From: Protonemura montana
Lineage: Eukaryota > Arthropoda > Insecta > Plecoptera > Nemouridae
Length of the DNA stretch: 64,000 bases
Assembly (NCBI GenBank): GCA_947568835.1
Contig: OX387608.1
Span: forward strand, 10,144,001-10,208,000
Direction of reading: 5' to 3'
Shown: positions 25,061 to 38,325 of the stretch, piece by piece
Layout of the letters: each line of letters opens with the position of its first letter
How positions within the stretch are numbered: position 1 is the first letter of the stretch
Made by a program: the position numbers and the translations under genes
The notes under the pieces: model-generated
Told to the model about the DNA's origin: nothing
What the model saw: the letters and a program-made list of their open reading frames with translations, nothing else
Databases searched by the model: none

Positions 25061-26199
25061 GGACCATGATTGTCATTTACGCTTGAATGGGAAAACGCGG
25101 GAGCTATTTTAAGACTAAGCCAAACGTTGGTTTGGGTCAGGAAAGGTAAGAGCCCAGTTTTTGGTATATTACTTTAACTATTTTGCAATTGAAAATTTAC
25201 AGTTTTGCAAATAATCTGTATGAAACATGTTTTAAATTGCAGTGTTTTTTGGTTTTTCTGGCATTTCCATTACGGAGCTTAAACCAGCAAGCGGATGATG
25301 GAAAGGAAGCTTCCTTACCATGTTTTAAATTGTTTTACTGTCAATGTGTGACACAACTAACATGAATTTAAGATCATAAATATATAAGACGCTACCGATG
25401 TTTTTGAAAAGTATGAGCTAGATATATTTTCCAAATTATTGATATCACCAGAACGTTTTCAATTCTCTGTTACAAGGCAACACTGTACTCAGAACGAGAA
25501 ATCTGGCCATTGACACGTACCTATAATACAAATACAAGAATCAATACGAAAACTAAAGTCCCTTTTCACAACGGCATAAAAAATGCATTGAGCTTTGCAT
25601 CATCATTTATGGCGGCGAATAGTCCGGTAAATAATTCGAAAGATCTTACAGCCGACCAAAGCTTCAGCCCGACCAACATCAAGAAGACGATCTACGGTCC
25701 ACTGGCTTTAAAAATGCGAACGGACGCAAAATAAAAGCAAAATATCGACGCATTACGTTGCCGCCGTAGAAAAAATGCTTCACAAAAATTTTGGTTCTAG
25801 TTATCTGCTAAAGAAATTAACATGATTGTTAGGGCTTTTTATATTTCAGTTCCGATACATTCCATTAATTACGTTTTTGAAATTTTGAACGCTGTATACG
25901 CGTGGGCCACTCAAGAAAGTTTTGATAGCGAAGCCATATAATCTTTATATGCGTTGAACCAGAGGTCCATTACAAGAGATTATTTCCTGATGCCCCCTTT
26001 CCCTCAACGACATCCCCCTGTGTATTAGCCTCCGAGCGAAAAGACATGCAAAAGACATAAGATTTCACTAAAAATGCATCGATTTAGAGTTCGTCTCGCT
26101 CGCATGCCCCTCTCAGCGCACCCACCTCTCCCAGTCTCTCTCTCTTTCATCTACATATCGCAAAGTTCACCATCTCCGTCGTACACCCAGCCACTCTTA

Positions 26200-26600
26200 A
26201 CGGGAAAATTTTCGCATCTTATTCCTCCCGTCCCCGTTGATGGAACGGGCGCGGTGTGAGGGAAGGGGCCGCTTGGAAACTGGGGACGCCGCCCGACAAC
26301 GAAGACGCCGACGACACCCAGCGATCGATAACTTACTAGATGAAAACACCGAACGACAATTTTCAACCTTCTCTTCCCCCTTTTATTTCCTTACTCGCAC
26401 AGCCTCGCGCGGGCGGGCGCGAGGCTGTGCAAAACTCAGGGAAAAACTCAACTTTTCCCGTCGCCGTCCCACCCCTCATTTCTGTCGCACTCTCTTCTTT
26501 GCCATGTGAGGCCGCCGTCGCCGGTATATGGCCCCCAGCCCCGGCCGCCAGGCATGTTTCCCCCGTTTTGAAAATCCCATAGCAGCCACCCACTGCTTAA
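26200..26600. promoter_or_regulatory. CpG/GC-rich island in the intron (putative regulatory)
   Basis: This block of about 400 bp is markedly richer in GC and CpG than its surroundings. It contains a very stable hairpin (26397-26430) and CCGCCGTCGCC-type repeats. Many overlapping open frames arise from its composition. It could be an internal promoter, an enhancer or a decayed exon; no initiator or TATA can be assigned. Confidence 0.3.
26397..26430. repeat. GC-rich perfect 14-bp-stem hairpin
   Basis: GCACAGCCTCGCGC and GCGCGAGGCTGTGC pair exactly around a six-base loop GGGCGG. Twelve of the 14 stem pairs are G-C pairs or sit next to CG steps, so the structure would be exceptionally stable. 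There is no coding or terminator context. Confidence 0.88.
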
Positions 26601-29600
26601 AAATGCCAGGCTAAGGTGTATACGCAGGGAAGATAGGGGTTGAAGTCGTGAGGGGGATGGGATCTTCGTCTCACATATTCGGACACCTTTTATCCTTAAC
26701 ATACGAGGCCGTCATTCATTTTTCAGTGTCGTACTAGCTAAGCATTGTGCGAAAGAACAACAGATTATATGTTCTCGTGGGGTTGTGAGGGGGGGGGGGG
26801 GGCGAGGACAACGGCAAATGCGGAGAGAGAGATGGAACGATCGCAAAGGAACGCGCTGAACAAGAAGAAAAAAAATGTGAACGAAAGTAAACACACGTTT
26901 TAAAGGTAAAAAATAAATTTCTAGAACGTTAGAAGGACGATAGGAATTTTCTAGCGAGTGACATTTAAGCTGCTCTGACGTAGGGGCAGTAACGCTTAAA
27001 AATAAGCTTTAAACACGGCACCTCCACTGACGGCAAAACCCAAAAGATTACTTCGTTGAAGTCTGTTAAGTCTTTTTGTTAGAAGCACTAATTTCAAAGC
27101 CATCTATGTAAATTTCGTTGCATTAGCTCTTATGGTAGAATTGGGTAAGGACATATATGACTATAGCCAATTTAAAGTGAAGTGAGTATTACCTAAAATG
27201 GTTGAAGAACCAAATATCTTCTAGAAATATTTTTGACATCAATTTTGAAGAAGGCCTACGAAATGGACACAAAATATTTGCAATGCTTTAATGACAATTC
27301 ATTAATAATTGGAGCTTCACTTTGAATTTAAATACAAGCGTCAAATACGGTTTTTAAAACGCACATTCATTGGTTTATTTTGGTTTATTTTTTGATCTAG
27401 GGAACACAAATAAACAAAAATAACCTCAAAGTAAAAGAAATGGCGAAGAAACACATTTCCCGGTCGCTTTTCCTCATAATTCAAGAAACAAATCACATTA
27501 AAACCTTTCAAGTGACCACACATTAAACACAAGCCCAAACGTCCTGCGGCATTTCCTTTCGCCGCCGTCCGCCATTTTCTCGTTCTCGCTAAGTAGAGCG
27601 TAGCCTGGCTCAGAAGGGGTAGTCATGACTTATTACGGCACGGATCGTTAATGAACGTATAAGCGAAGAAGAGCGGAGTCGCGCGGACAGAGTTAGTGCG
27701 CATGAGGGTAAACACTAGCCGATTGGTGCAGGACACTCACGTATTGCGTATAGGAGTGGCTGCTCTAGCTAATGTAGACCATCGCGGTGTATGACGATTA
27801 TCGGTGTGGTCAAGGGGACAATGCAGGAGAAATGTGTAATAAACTGGCATTTATTCGCATTTTCTGATGATCGATTTCACAAGCACCGTTTAAATTGTGT
27901 TTTTAATCGGTTTTAAGGCAAAATCGTTTTTCCCGTTTAGTCAACATTGAGAAATATTTCAAAGGAGGATGTTTAGATACATAGACAAAGCAAATTTTAA
28001 ATTAAGTTTGAAATTGGTGATGATTTGGGAAGACTTACACACAAAAGAAATTTTTTTCAGCAACGGTTACTATTTTCTCTCTGCCCTGATCACCGTTTAA
28101 TATTTGAATCAAGAAAGATGTGAATTTAACTTTTAAAATGTGATTTGGAGGTCAAAATGAGTAGTCCCGTTGATATTTTGTTTATTTCCACGTCATAAAA
28201 TATTTCGTTTCGAAGCCAACATTTTGTTAAGAGCAACTTTTCTCGTTACTTGAAATTGGAACCAATTGGATATACATTTAGGTAGAAATTTAGGAGACGT
28301 TGACATAAGTTTGCCAATTTTAAGACCCTTTCAGCAACTTAAAAAATTCAGTGACGAAAACGAAGGAAATCGGTTTTCTGAAAAACTTCATACCTATGAC
28401 CATGACCTTGGTTAAATTTTGTGCAAATTTACTGACCGTTCAGTGATAGGGCACACCAACCCAAAGCCCGCTAGATCCAAATGTGCCATAAGCGAGCTGT
28501 GTTTCTTTTCAGAACCCTATTCTAGTTTGTGTAGTAGAAAATATAGTTAATATCCAGGGTAGAAAATTGGAGACAAACGCACCCGTCGTTGGTCCCAGTC
28601 TTCTGTTAAGATTACAGAGGGAAAAGCGAGCCAAGGTTTAAGTAGAAGAAAATAAACAAGGCCCATTTTTTTTGTGAATGAAACTGTGAAATGCTTCTCA
28701 ACTCCTTGCATTACAAAACAATTCAGCATTAGGTTTCAAATTTGATATCGGCTGATAATATCGACTCAAGTGAAAGCAACCCTATACTCCCCAATTCAAC
28801 CAACTCTCGCACTGGATCTCGAGATGAAACCGATAGGACGCGAGACAATAAACTTCTTTATTTTTCGCAAACGATTTCGAGTAAGTTTTTTTTTTTTCCA
28901 TCTCTCGGGCGTCATTGTCATTTAAAAAATCATTTATCTTTCTTCGTGAAAAAAAAACAACAAAAATACTGAACGACATTGATAGCGACCCGGTTAGGTA
29001 ATCGATAAGATATACCGAGAGCGACAGAGAAACGTGGTCTTAAACGAAGTCAAGAATCCAGCCATTGTGATCCACGTACTTAGCCAAAAACGAACGTACA
29101 TTTACATAATATGACATGTCTCTGCATCAAAACACGTTCCAAATTCACTTAAATTATTTGATAGTAATAAATTATACTGTTCTTGATACCGTCTTAAGAT
29201 ACTGAACGGTATCTATGAGGAAGAGGTCACAAAATGTTGACGTTCCAAGGAAGTGGAGGTAGGTATATGATTTAAGTTATGACTAAATACCACGACATTA
29301 AACGTCTAACAATTGCAATACTTTCAAGAACTTTTCTGAGATCTGAGAATATTTATGGAAACTAAAAAGAGTTATTAAGCTTTGCGATTAGTTTTTCACG
29401 GAATGTTCTTCTTAAATTTGATTTTTATTTATTTTCTTCTGTGATGGTAATCTTTGAATTCATAATAACTGTAATGAGTTATAGTAGGGCTTTGCGAATG
29501 CAATTTGAGTTGCGCTGTAGATGAGTGTATTTTATTTTGTAATTTATTCTTGATTTTTCTTTGTAAAATGTCGTCATGTTTCTTTCGGTGCTTTTGGTCA

Positions 29601-30747
29601 ACAAAGACTTATGAAAACTATATCTGAATATTTCAACCTAAAAGTCTAGAAGATTTGATAAAAATGCACTTAAATTTTATTTAAACCAAAAGCATCGGAG
29701 CAAATAATTTCGAAGACGTAGCAGATCTCAAATATGTTCTGCAAATTCTATCCAAATCGGTTCAGCCAGTTGACCAGTATTGGAATTTTTGATCGAAAAT
29801 TTTTGTCAATATTGGAAAAATACCTAACAGATTGTTTTCAAAAATCTAACAAATCTAAGTTCAGAGATTTCGAAGGATTTCTGTTAAATTCATCAAAATC
29901 GGTCCAAACCCGTTAAAAGCAAATAAACACAAAAGAAAAATCCATATTTTCTAGGTTAGTGAATTTCATTTTCGATTCGCTCCCCACGCTCATAAAATTA
30001 TTTTTATTTTATAGTAAATCTAGAAAGAAACGCAAATTTTTTTTAAACTTATGCGTCGCTACACACAGAACACACTGTCGAATTTGTCAACGTCAATGTA
30101 AAATAGTTAATGGACAATGATTGATATTGATGACGGCTAAAGAAGGGGACAGAAAAAAAAAGTCAAATTTAACCAAATATAAAACAGAAAGCACCCTCCA
30201 TACACATCTAGTGCACGAAATAATAGGTAGGCTAGTATGAAACTGGTGCAATTGAAGGTTACCTTCATATTTGAAAACCTTGTACCGACATATTTATTCA
30301 TTGTTTAAATATGTAAATATACTTTTTATCGTGTGGTAAAAATCTGCATGCATGGATGAGATTTTCAGGTGTCTTCAAGAATGACATTGTCAGCTGTTAG
30401 GAGTCATTGGTGCACAGAAGCACAGTGGACATACATGCACTTGCAGTGTGTCAATCAGTGCTTTGTATTAATTAGAATTAATTACAATGTCTAAGTGGTA
30501 TGGTAAATTGTGTGGTAACGGTTATACGTACGTGTAGGTACTGGTCTTTTTGAATTAAACATATTTTTAATTTGAATTTTGAAGAGTGGTCACTATTTTA
30601 AAACAAAATTCACCTGAGAAAAAAGGAACAAAAATAACCGTTGTGCCTATAACTATCATCGAATAAGTGTAGACCAAAAATTTTGTGTTTTGCACGTTTT
30701 CTTTTAACGAACTGTTAACTACATTATTAAATTGCCATTACTCTTAG

Positions 30748-31122
30748 TTAAGATCGCCGAATTTAAGCACCACTATACTGCGACAAGCATTGTATGGGCG
30801 ACCATCATACACATGACCAGTTCTGTTCGGGAGAGAGGTTGGAGGGATGAAAGTTAGTACAGCAACTTCATTCGCATTGCTTACCAATCTCTGACAGAAC
30901 GGATTTGTAAAGGAATCCTGTAGTTCGAGTTGTACCGTCCTTTAGAAAATACGTTAAACCGGTGGTCCTCTTGGTGCTCTTCGACATTTGTAAACTACAT
31001 ACCGGCACCTGGTTTCCCCTTCTCCCTTATAGGCTAGGTTAGGTTCACTCACTAACAGACGCCAGTTTAACAGAACATGTTGTCAAAACAACACTTCGTT
31101 AAACACAACAATCAGTCAAATT
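30748..31122 (+). mobile_element. 5S-rRNA-headed SINE, near full length
   Basis: A degraded 5S-like head (AGATCGCCGAATTTAAGCAC, then TATGGGCGACCATCATACAC) is followed by the well-preserved body (GACCAGTTCTGTTCGGGAGA, GGATGAAAGTTAGTACAGCA, TAGGCTAGGTTAGGTTCACT). It ends with GTTGTCAAAACAACACTTCG and an AATCAGTCAAAT tail. It lies in the sense opposite to METTL9. Confidence 0.83.
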
Positions 31123-31395
31123 GTATCTTTGCAGGAATATTAGAATCACTGGTTTTAATTTTGCGAAAAGGACGAATTGATAAAAACAATGTTGGTATAA
31201 CATATAAATCGGCAACATGGATACTTATGTGTGAGAACAAAATCTTATTGAGTTGCAGATGTTTTAATTGCATGTTCGATTTTTTCATTGTCTTACATTT
31301 CGACAATCAATAGTGAAGCGTTTCCATAGGGTCGTGTCTTGATGAATTTACAGCCAACAAGATATTCGTGGTGCAAAAAAAAACCGCATGCTTTG

Positions 31396-31420
31396 TATAC
31401 ATATATATATATATATATAT
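31396..31420. repeat. (TA)n microsatellite
   Basis: Alternating AT of about 25 bp with one C near its left end. Confidence 0.85.
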
Positions 31421-32164
31421 CCCTGGAAAAAGAATCTTAAAAATTAACTACTTCTAATTATACGATATGCACCTAAAAACATTGTTAATTGCAGACAAAG
31501 TGTAGGTACTCGTCTTTAAACACGTTTCGAAATAAGTAGGCTATACCCTCCAATTATAGTTATCATAATTTATACCTCACGACTAAAACAAGACGATCTG
31601 ACCTCTGTACCCTATCCCATAGTTCAATAATTGCAAGATATCTTCGTACTTATTTAACGTACAACACTACCAAAGCGATGCCGTATAAGTTGTAAGAAAG
31701 CTATGTACCGGATAAAGAGTTGATAACTCTGTAATTGGGTATAGTTTTCTGTTTAAAAAAACGCTCTAAAATGTCACAGTTTTGAGTGATTCTTTTCGGA
31801 ACGCCACTCAAAACGATGAAAGTATTTAATTAAATCAAATACTACTGGAATAACAGTTTAGAACGTTTGAATAAGTCACAAAATGGCGACTATAACAGCG
31901 TATGACCACTCCAGCAGTAACTAAAGTTATCTATGTGCAAGGTGTGCGACTTGTATTGCACTTGTTCTGTAATTAAACTTCTTCAAATTAACGTACAGTG
32001 CATGGCATGATCATTTTAATAACGCGTGCGTCTGAAAGGTTAATCGCAGGTGCTTTTAAACGAGCAAAGAGTGTAAGAAATCGTGTTAAGAACTATGTAT
32101 GCAAACAAGATCAAGATGGGATCATGATGGCTAATTATATAATCCCATTGAGTTTATAAGTTTT

Positions 32165-32375
32165 GTAAGAGGGCCAGCTTTAATGCGAAGCTTTTTTGCT
32201 GAGCAAACCGACCGGCAACATGTGATAACCGAAGAAGCCACCCGATGGCGCTGGCGGTCGTATTTTTTTTAACAAATAACGAAATGACATTTCTTAACAC
32301 TGAAAACGACGGTGAGTCCATCTAGTAGCATCCTCCATTTTTGTCGGTAAAGTAGTTTAACATTAGCGCTATGGT
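32165..32375 (-). mobile_element. Family B MITE-like element, copy 3
   Basis: This inverted copy runs TTTGCTGAGCAAACCGACCG, then CACCCGATGGCGCTGGCGGT, a short internal deletion, AACGACGGTGAGTCCATC, TTTTTGTCGGTAAAGTAGTT and the terminal AACATTAGCGCTATGGT. The segment present in copy 5 around its palindromic centre is partly missing, so this is a deletion derivative that keeps both ends. Confidence 0.72.
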
Positions 32376-33309
32376 AGTATTTTTTACTGTATTGTTAATT
32401 TCTTGCATATTTGTATATACTTTTACTTGTGTTTTCCATAATATCTTTTAGCACCATTACAAGAACCAAACGAATATTAGGCATCTTTACTGAGGTAGTA
32501 CGTATTTCACTAACTTGGCAGTTGCTTAACTCACAAGGTTATGCTTTGCCTTGTGGAAGTAGGTAACGCAGGCAACCATAGTTCACATGTAATTATTTTA
32601 TTTTATTTAGCTATCAAGCTTTTAAATTTTATAAACAGGAATTTACAGACATACAAATTACATCCATACATTTGTCATACAAGCTACAAACACATAGGAA
32701 TATATGCATGGTTTGTTTAGGGGATAATCCAAAAATTGATTGTGCCAGTTTTTGATTGCTTTCACTTCCTTTGGTCCCCAATTATTCGAAATATTCAAGT
32801 CGGAATGATTTAATATTAGACGCGTCCATAAATTTGAGCAGAAATATATTGAAGAGTAACCCCTTTTCAAAATATTCTATTATCACCAAATGAAGTTGAA
32901 GTTCTAGCTACAATTAAATTATATGATACACAATATGATAGTATATAATGTGTTTACAGATAAACCAAATACCATTGAGTATGTGCGCAGACAGTAGTAA
33001 TTTTCATGTGTGCTTTTTCTTTTATGCAGTACCTACTATGCACCACGGCCATAATGCAGTAATACCGAATGGTTTTTACTTATGATAGCAGTGTGGCAAA
33101 GTGCAAACGAAATGACGTCTGAGCATTCGGCTATCCAAGGATAATAACAGAATATATAGTAATGTTCTACATATATCTGTATTCATTGCATACATTGTAC
33201 GTAGCATGAAGATCAAAAATTGTAATGGAAAACCAATAAAATACACGATTTGCCAATTGTAATTTTTTTTTCGGATCATTGTTAAACCATTTGGGTTATA
33301 TAGTTTACA
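32376..33309. other. Intron stretch without recognised features
   Basis: This is AT-rich sequence with only short open frames. Nothing was recognised. Confidence 0.5.
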
Positions 33310-33545
33310 GCGAGGTCACAGCGCTATACATGTAATATTTTCTGCCGAGCAAACGAGCCGGCAACACGTGGTAGTGGTTGTGACCACCAGGCAGCGCTTG
33401 CAGCTGTGCTTTTTTTTTTAACAAAAACCCCGCCAATTGAATAACTACGACTTAAAATATCGATACATGTGTAACAATAATTCAGATTAGCGTTAACAAT
33501 GATTAATTGAGCGTAAACCAGTGTCAAATAAGAGTAATCTGTGAG
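33310..33545 (-). mobile_element. Family B MITE-like element, copy 4 (one end)
   Basis: This inverted copy runs TCTGCCGAGCAAACGAGCCG, GCAACACGTGGTAGTGG, CTTAAAATATCGATACATGT, GATTAATTGAGCGTAAACCA and AATAAGAGTAATCTGTGAG, where it breaks off. The far end with the CGACGGTGACTCCAT block is absent. Confidence 0.72.
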
Positions 33546-35813
33546 AAAAACGAACAATTTTTTTTTTCACTTGAAGCGATGGAGTCTCAGCCTCTGGGAG
33601 ACCAAGTCGAAAAAACTCTGTATTGAAAGATTAGAAGATAATTTTAAAATCGATTACCGCGTTTGCACAATAATAGTCCGTAAAATGATACGAAAGCGTT
33701 ATAGCCATGATACTATAAATTAAATGAGCATGGCTCTGGCAATTTTAATCAGAAAATGCATTTGTGGAATCAGGATCGTTAAAATCCGCACCCCTACATT
33801 CGGGAACGACACCGAAGAAAAGAAAAAAATCTCAGTTTCATTTATAACCGTTTGTTAAAGAACAAAAGTGTCGCAAGACTCGGCTAAGACGTCCTATTGA
33901 TATTAATTGATCCCTTCAACTTCACCCCCCATTCGCGATAACGCGTCGCCCTCCATAACAGTTAACAGCCTCGTTAATTAGACACTTAACTGTTAACGAA
34001 ACATTAATTTAACGCCTAACTGCGACAAGGGATGGCGTGCTAAAAGATTTTTAGGTCGCAAAATAAGAAAACGACCTCTAGGCGTATGGTTCCCTATGGC
34101 AGACTAAATTATATCAGCTAGAGCGGCCCCCTACTCATTTCGTACGTCTTTCTTGTCAGATGCAGAGAGAGAATATTTCACACCCATAAGGAGGCCGAGA
34201 GGACAAAAGGAAGTAAGAAGATACGAACAAAAGGACTGGAGCACGCAGCGGTGACTAAAGAAAAGCGCGTAAAAGAAGGACATTTTTAGTATTTATTCTT
34301 TTCAAACTAGGGAACATGGACGAAGCATTAATTCAAACGTAATAATGGGCAACGAGCGTGGAACGGAGCAGAATTTTATGAGTTTTTAGGGGTTGTTCAA
34401 AGCACAGTGCTCGGGAAAAGAACGGGAACTACTTTGGTCAGAATGAGCGGCAGCAAAGAAATTGTTTTTCAGTTTTATTATTATATCGTCATTTTTTTAG
34501 CGGGTTGGGGGTAAGAGTATAGTAAATTGTCCCGCGGGAAAAGTGTCCGTTACTTTTATGTCAAATGATTATTTTTGTGATTGGGCGCCGCGTCGAATGA
34601 TTTAGGGATATTTTGGAAGTTTAAAAGCATGAAAGATTGGAAATTTTGTAATATAATTGTCTTATACTGTAAAACCAATCAAACTGGACAGATACATTAA
34701 ATTTATGCCATTTGAATAGTCATAAGATTTTGAAAAGATGTGCCTTAAAAATTTCGGTAAATTCTGAAAGTGTTTGCTTTTTTGGAATGATCTTTCTGTG
34801 CTCCTGCGAGTGAATGCGCATTCATTTAAAATGGGCCACGATTTTCTAAAAGGCACAAGGTGGCGGATACCTTCAAAAGGGCGGCTTAACTTAAAGGAAC
34901 AAAGTGTTTTTTTTTGTTGTTCAACTGGAAGGGTTATAGAGGATAAGAAAAAAAATCTTCACCCATACAAAGCGGGGGTGTACATTTCGTTACAGTTTTC
35001 AAAGCCGTATAATATTTTAATAATGAGAAATAGCTCTATAGCTACTTAACCCAACACACATACATTATATCGATCTTATTCATAAAATTACAAAACATTT
35101 TTGCATTCTAGAAAATCTTTTAAGCAAAGATCTAAATAACGGTGCGTATGCATCCATTACTTCGGGGCATATAAGAATTAGAACCATAATAGCTTCCGGT
35201 AAATAAAAGTACGATACAACTTAACAGACACTTAAAAATGTGCGCCCCACTTATTTATTCATGCATAAATATATTCATAATAAAACGAAATACGGATTTC
35301 CTGAAAGGGTGAAGAACGACCTTCTTTATTAAGAAATAAATACACCAATACTGATAAATATTCGAAACAAATGTTGTTCGCTGAATTGATCGAAAGGTGC
35401 GGGTAGCTTTAGCAGCTGGTTAGTTCGTTTTAAACCGTCCCTCATTCCAGGAAAGTCCTATGAATCGTCCTGCCGCACTACTTTAATCACTGACGCAAAA
35501 ATAAGTGCAACCTTAGAATAAGCTTTTTGAGAAAAGCAGCGTCACACGTATAAGTATTTTTTCTTTTTTCTAGTGTTGCTGCACAGGTAATGCTGCTTTC
35601 TAAAGTGTTGAGTCGTCGCTCGGATGTATACAGTCTCATGGTTCACTCTTTGCCTATTGAATAAGCTCTTTGCCTTGGCTCGTTCTTCCTTGCGGGAAAA
35701 CACTTTGAGACAAAGTCTTTCTGACGATGCGTGAATATCGTTCAATACGTATCAATCGGGAATTGAAAACGTACCTTCTTTCCCTTTTTTCTTTCCAGCG
35801 CGCGTACGTACAA
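33546..35813. other. Intron stretch without recognised features
   Basis: This is AT-rich, partly purine-rich sequence near 34150-34450. Short open frames show no recognisable motifs. Confidence 0.5.
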
Positions 35814-35930
35814 TCCGTTCAACTAGATAACTTTACTTTTCCGTCAGAGGCGCCACCGGTCGTATTGGGATGGCATGCGGACTAACTGTCATTAAAAAAA
35901 AAACACTACAAATTATCTCCGCCAAATTTT
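35814..35930 (+). mobile_element. Family C element, copy 4 (left end only)
   Basis: This starts TCCGTTCAACTAGATAAC, then TTTTCCGTCAGAGGCGCCAC, CGGTCGTATTGGGATGGCAT and GCGGACTAACTGTCATTAAA. It is truncated after about 120 bp. A short inverted piece resembling the 5S-SINE tail (AGTGGGGTTTAGAGGCGCGT) follows near 35950-35985. Confidence 0.68.
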
Positions 35931-35985
35931 GTCCCATTTTGAATGAATGAATAGTGGGGTTTAGAGGCGCGTCAACATTTTGGTC

Positions 35986-38325
35986 ATTTTGCGCCTTGTC
36001 CCATTTTTTTCAACATTTATATCTTACAAATTGACAGCATATCTGTTGACCATTTCCTGAAGTAACTTTTTCCTTCATTACACTAATCCTATTCAACTTT
36101 CCAACACCTCTTTTCAGCTTTCAATCTCTTTATATCCCAATTTTCTTCACTTTTATGTCTTGCTTTTCAACTATGCCTTGTTCGTTCTACTCCCCAAACA
36201 TTAATTAAACAATTATCTAGATGATTGTTCTTCATCTCTGTTGGTACCAAAACGTGCCATCCTCTCAGGATCGGGATCAGAACCTACCCCACCGAATCAC
36301 TAGACTAGATATTTATTTGAAGTTTTTGTAAAGGGTTTAGATTTTACTATAGACAGGGGTCCGATCGATAACGGCATCACTATTCATGAGATAGTCATGT
36401 GAACTACCCGACCAAACTTTACCTCTATACACAAACAAACAATTAAAAACTATTTTTCCCTGTACTTCACAAAAGGAAATTGAAAAAAAAATGTAACCAT
36501 GTTTCAAATATGAAATGCGGATACAGTTTTCAGAGCGCACCCGCTCCAAATATAAAAGGAAAATAAATATTTCATATACGAAAGCTTGCATTCATGCTGG
36601 AAGAATTACACGTTACCTACTTATATTTTCGTACAATATTTCATGCAATGATATCTATATATTTTTTTGTTAACCTGGTAATTGTGTCCCCTACATAAAC
36701 CATTCAGTTTCATTAATTCAATATCGCAAGTATACCAATACAAAAAACCAATTTAAAATCCCTGTAATTGAATACGTACCGGCGATTTAGTATAGGCTTT
36801 AATTGGTCAAATTACACTGGTACATAAATGTTTGACGACGACGCCGGCAACTTCTAACTTCACACAAAGCCACAAAATACATGTGTACTGCATGCTCCCA
36901 ATTCATTGGTGGCACGTCAGAGGTCTTTTGCGATCAAATCCAGCAATAAATTATCAGTTTCACCTATCATTACATGGCATTCATTAAAGTGAACTCCACC
37001 TACATGCTACCAATTCCACGTTACACAAGCAATTCAAAGGGGGAAAAGTTTCAGCACCTATTATTCAAACACATATTATTATAATGGAGCGGTTCGTTGG
37101 GAGATTTAAATGTCAACCACTAGCCGATTCCCATAATTTTACGGAGACTATGAGAAATCTAATTGACGATTGATTTCTGAACATACACAGAAAGTCAAAA
37201 CTACTTTGAGGCAATTCTATTCAGTGCGGGTTCTAAACCTAAACAGAACATTTTATACCACTAAATCTTCTAATCAAAATGAAATTTATGTTTCGAATGA
37301 CGATTTAACAAAAATTCCGTACTGAAAATCAATCAAATCAAATCATTTTATTCAGCAAAATCTGCTGTACGGTAAGTGAAACCATAACAGAATCAAGAAA
37401 ATATCGTTTTTAGCGGCAAAATTCATAACCTAAAAAAACACTTTTTGGCGGCGATATACACAAACCAACTAATACCTTGTTAAGACACCTAATAAAATAA
37501 ACAGCTCAAAGTTATTCCAAGCCACACACTATAACCACAAGGCAACAAAACAGTCGGCTTTTAATGACCATTCCTTTGAATACAACTAGTTCACGTTCAG
37601 ATTTCTATCTCAAATATTCAGATCTAAGATTCGAAAACGCAGATAGATCTCAGCTCCAAGCACGCTAAACCTGACCCAAGAACTGGTAGTTCCATCCACC
37701 GCCATCCTCCAATCCTCCTGATGCCCGCTCACACATCTCGTACACAGATTTATGGTAAATACTGTTAGATCTCATGTAATTGCATGCACACAGGTGGGGT
37801 AATCAACGTGTAAAGAATTCAATAGTACAATTCACATGTGATTGTTACCAATATATTCAGTTTCCTATAAAGCAAAGCTATGGAGGATGCAATCTTGTTT
37901 TCCAGTAGGTATAGAAGAATCCACATGATATGCATACCAATATACTAACGCAAACTAAATATATACTATAGAAATTGGATGCATAGAAAAGATTTGCATC
38001 TCAAAGCATGCAATAAGTGTGTGAGTATGTGTGTGTGTGTGTGTTTAGAAGATCGCTTTCTCGGTATTAGATGCAGATATTGGTAGCGGTGTTCTTCTGT
38101 TGATGGTAATGATGATAGATATCCGAACAAAATGCATGTAATTGCTATTGCCTGTAGAAGTGATTGGGTGCACAGGTGGCCGGAATATGAAACTCCTTTA
38201 CGATATGTGTGCATTAAAAGGTGTTTGGATATATCTTTGGTAATAAATATCTTACATAATGTTGGATTTCTTTCAGAAGTGACTGTTGGATCATTGTTTA
38301 TTATTTTATTTAATTACTAGTGATT
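35986..38325. other. Intron stretch without recognised genes
   Basis: AT-rich sequence with a TG-rich microsatellite at 38018-38044. No supported exon. Confidence 0.5.

Larger units (their letters stand above)
23858..30747. other. Intron stretch with GC-rich patches
   Basis: This stretch contains CpG-rich patches at 24225-24300, 26200-26600 and 27540-27790, and a G14 run at 26789-26802. One short minus-strand frame at 25063-24875 is described separately. No dispersed-family copy was recognised. Confidence 0.5.
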
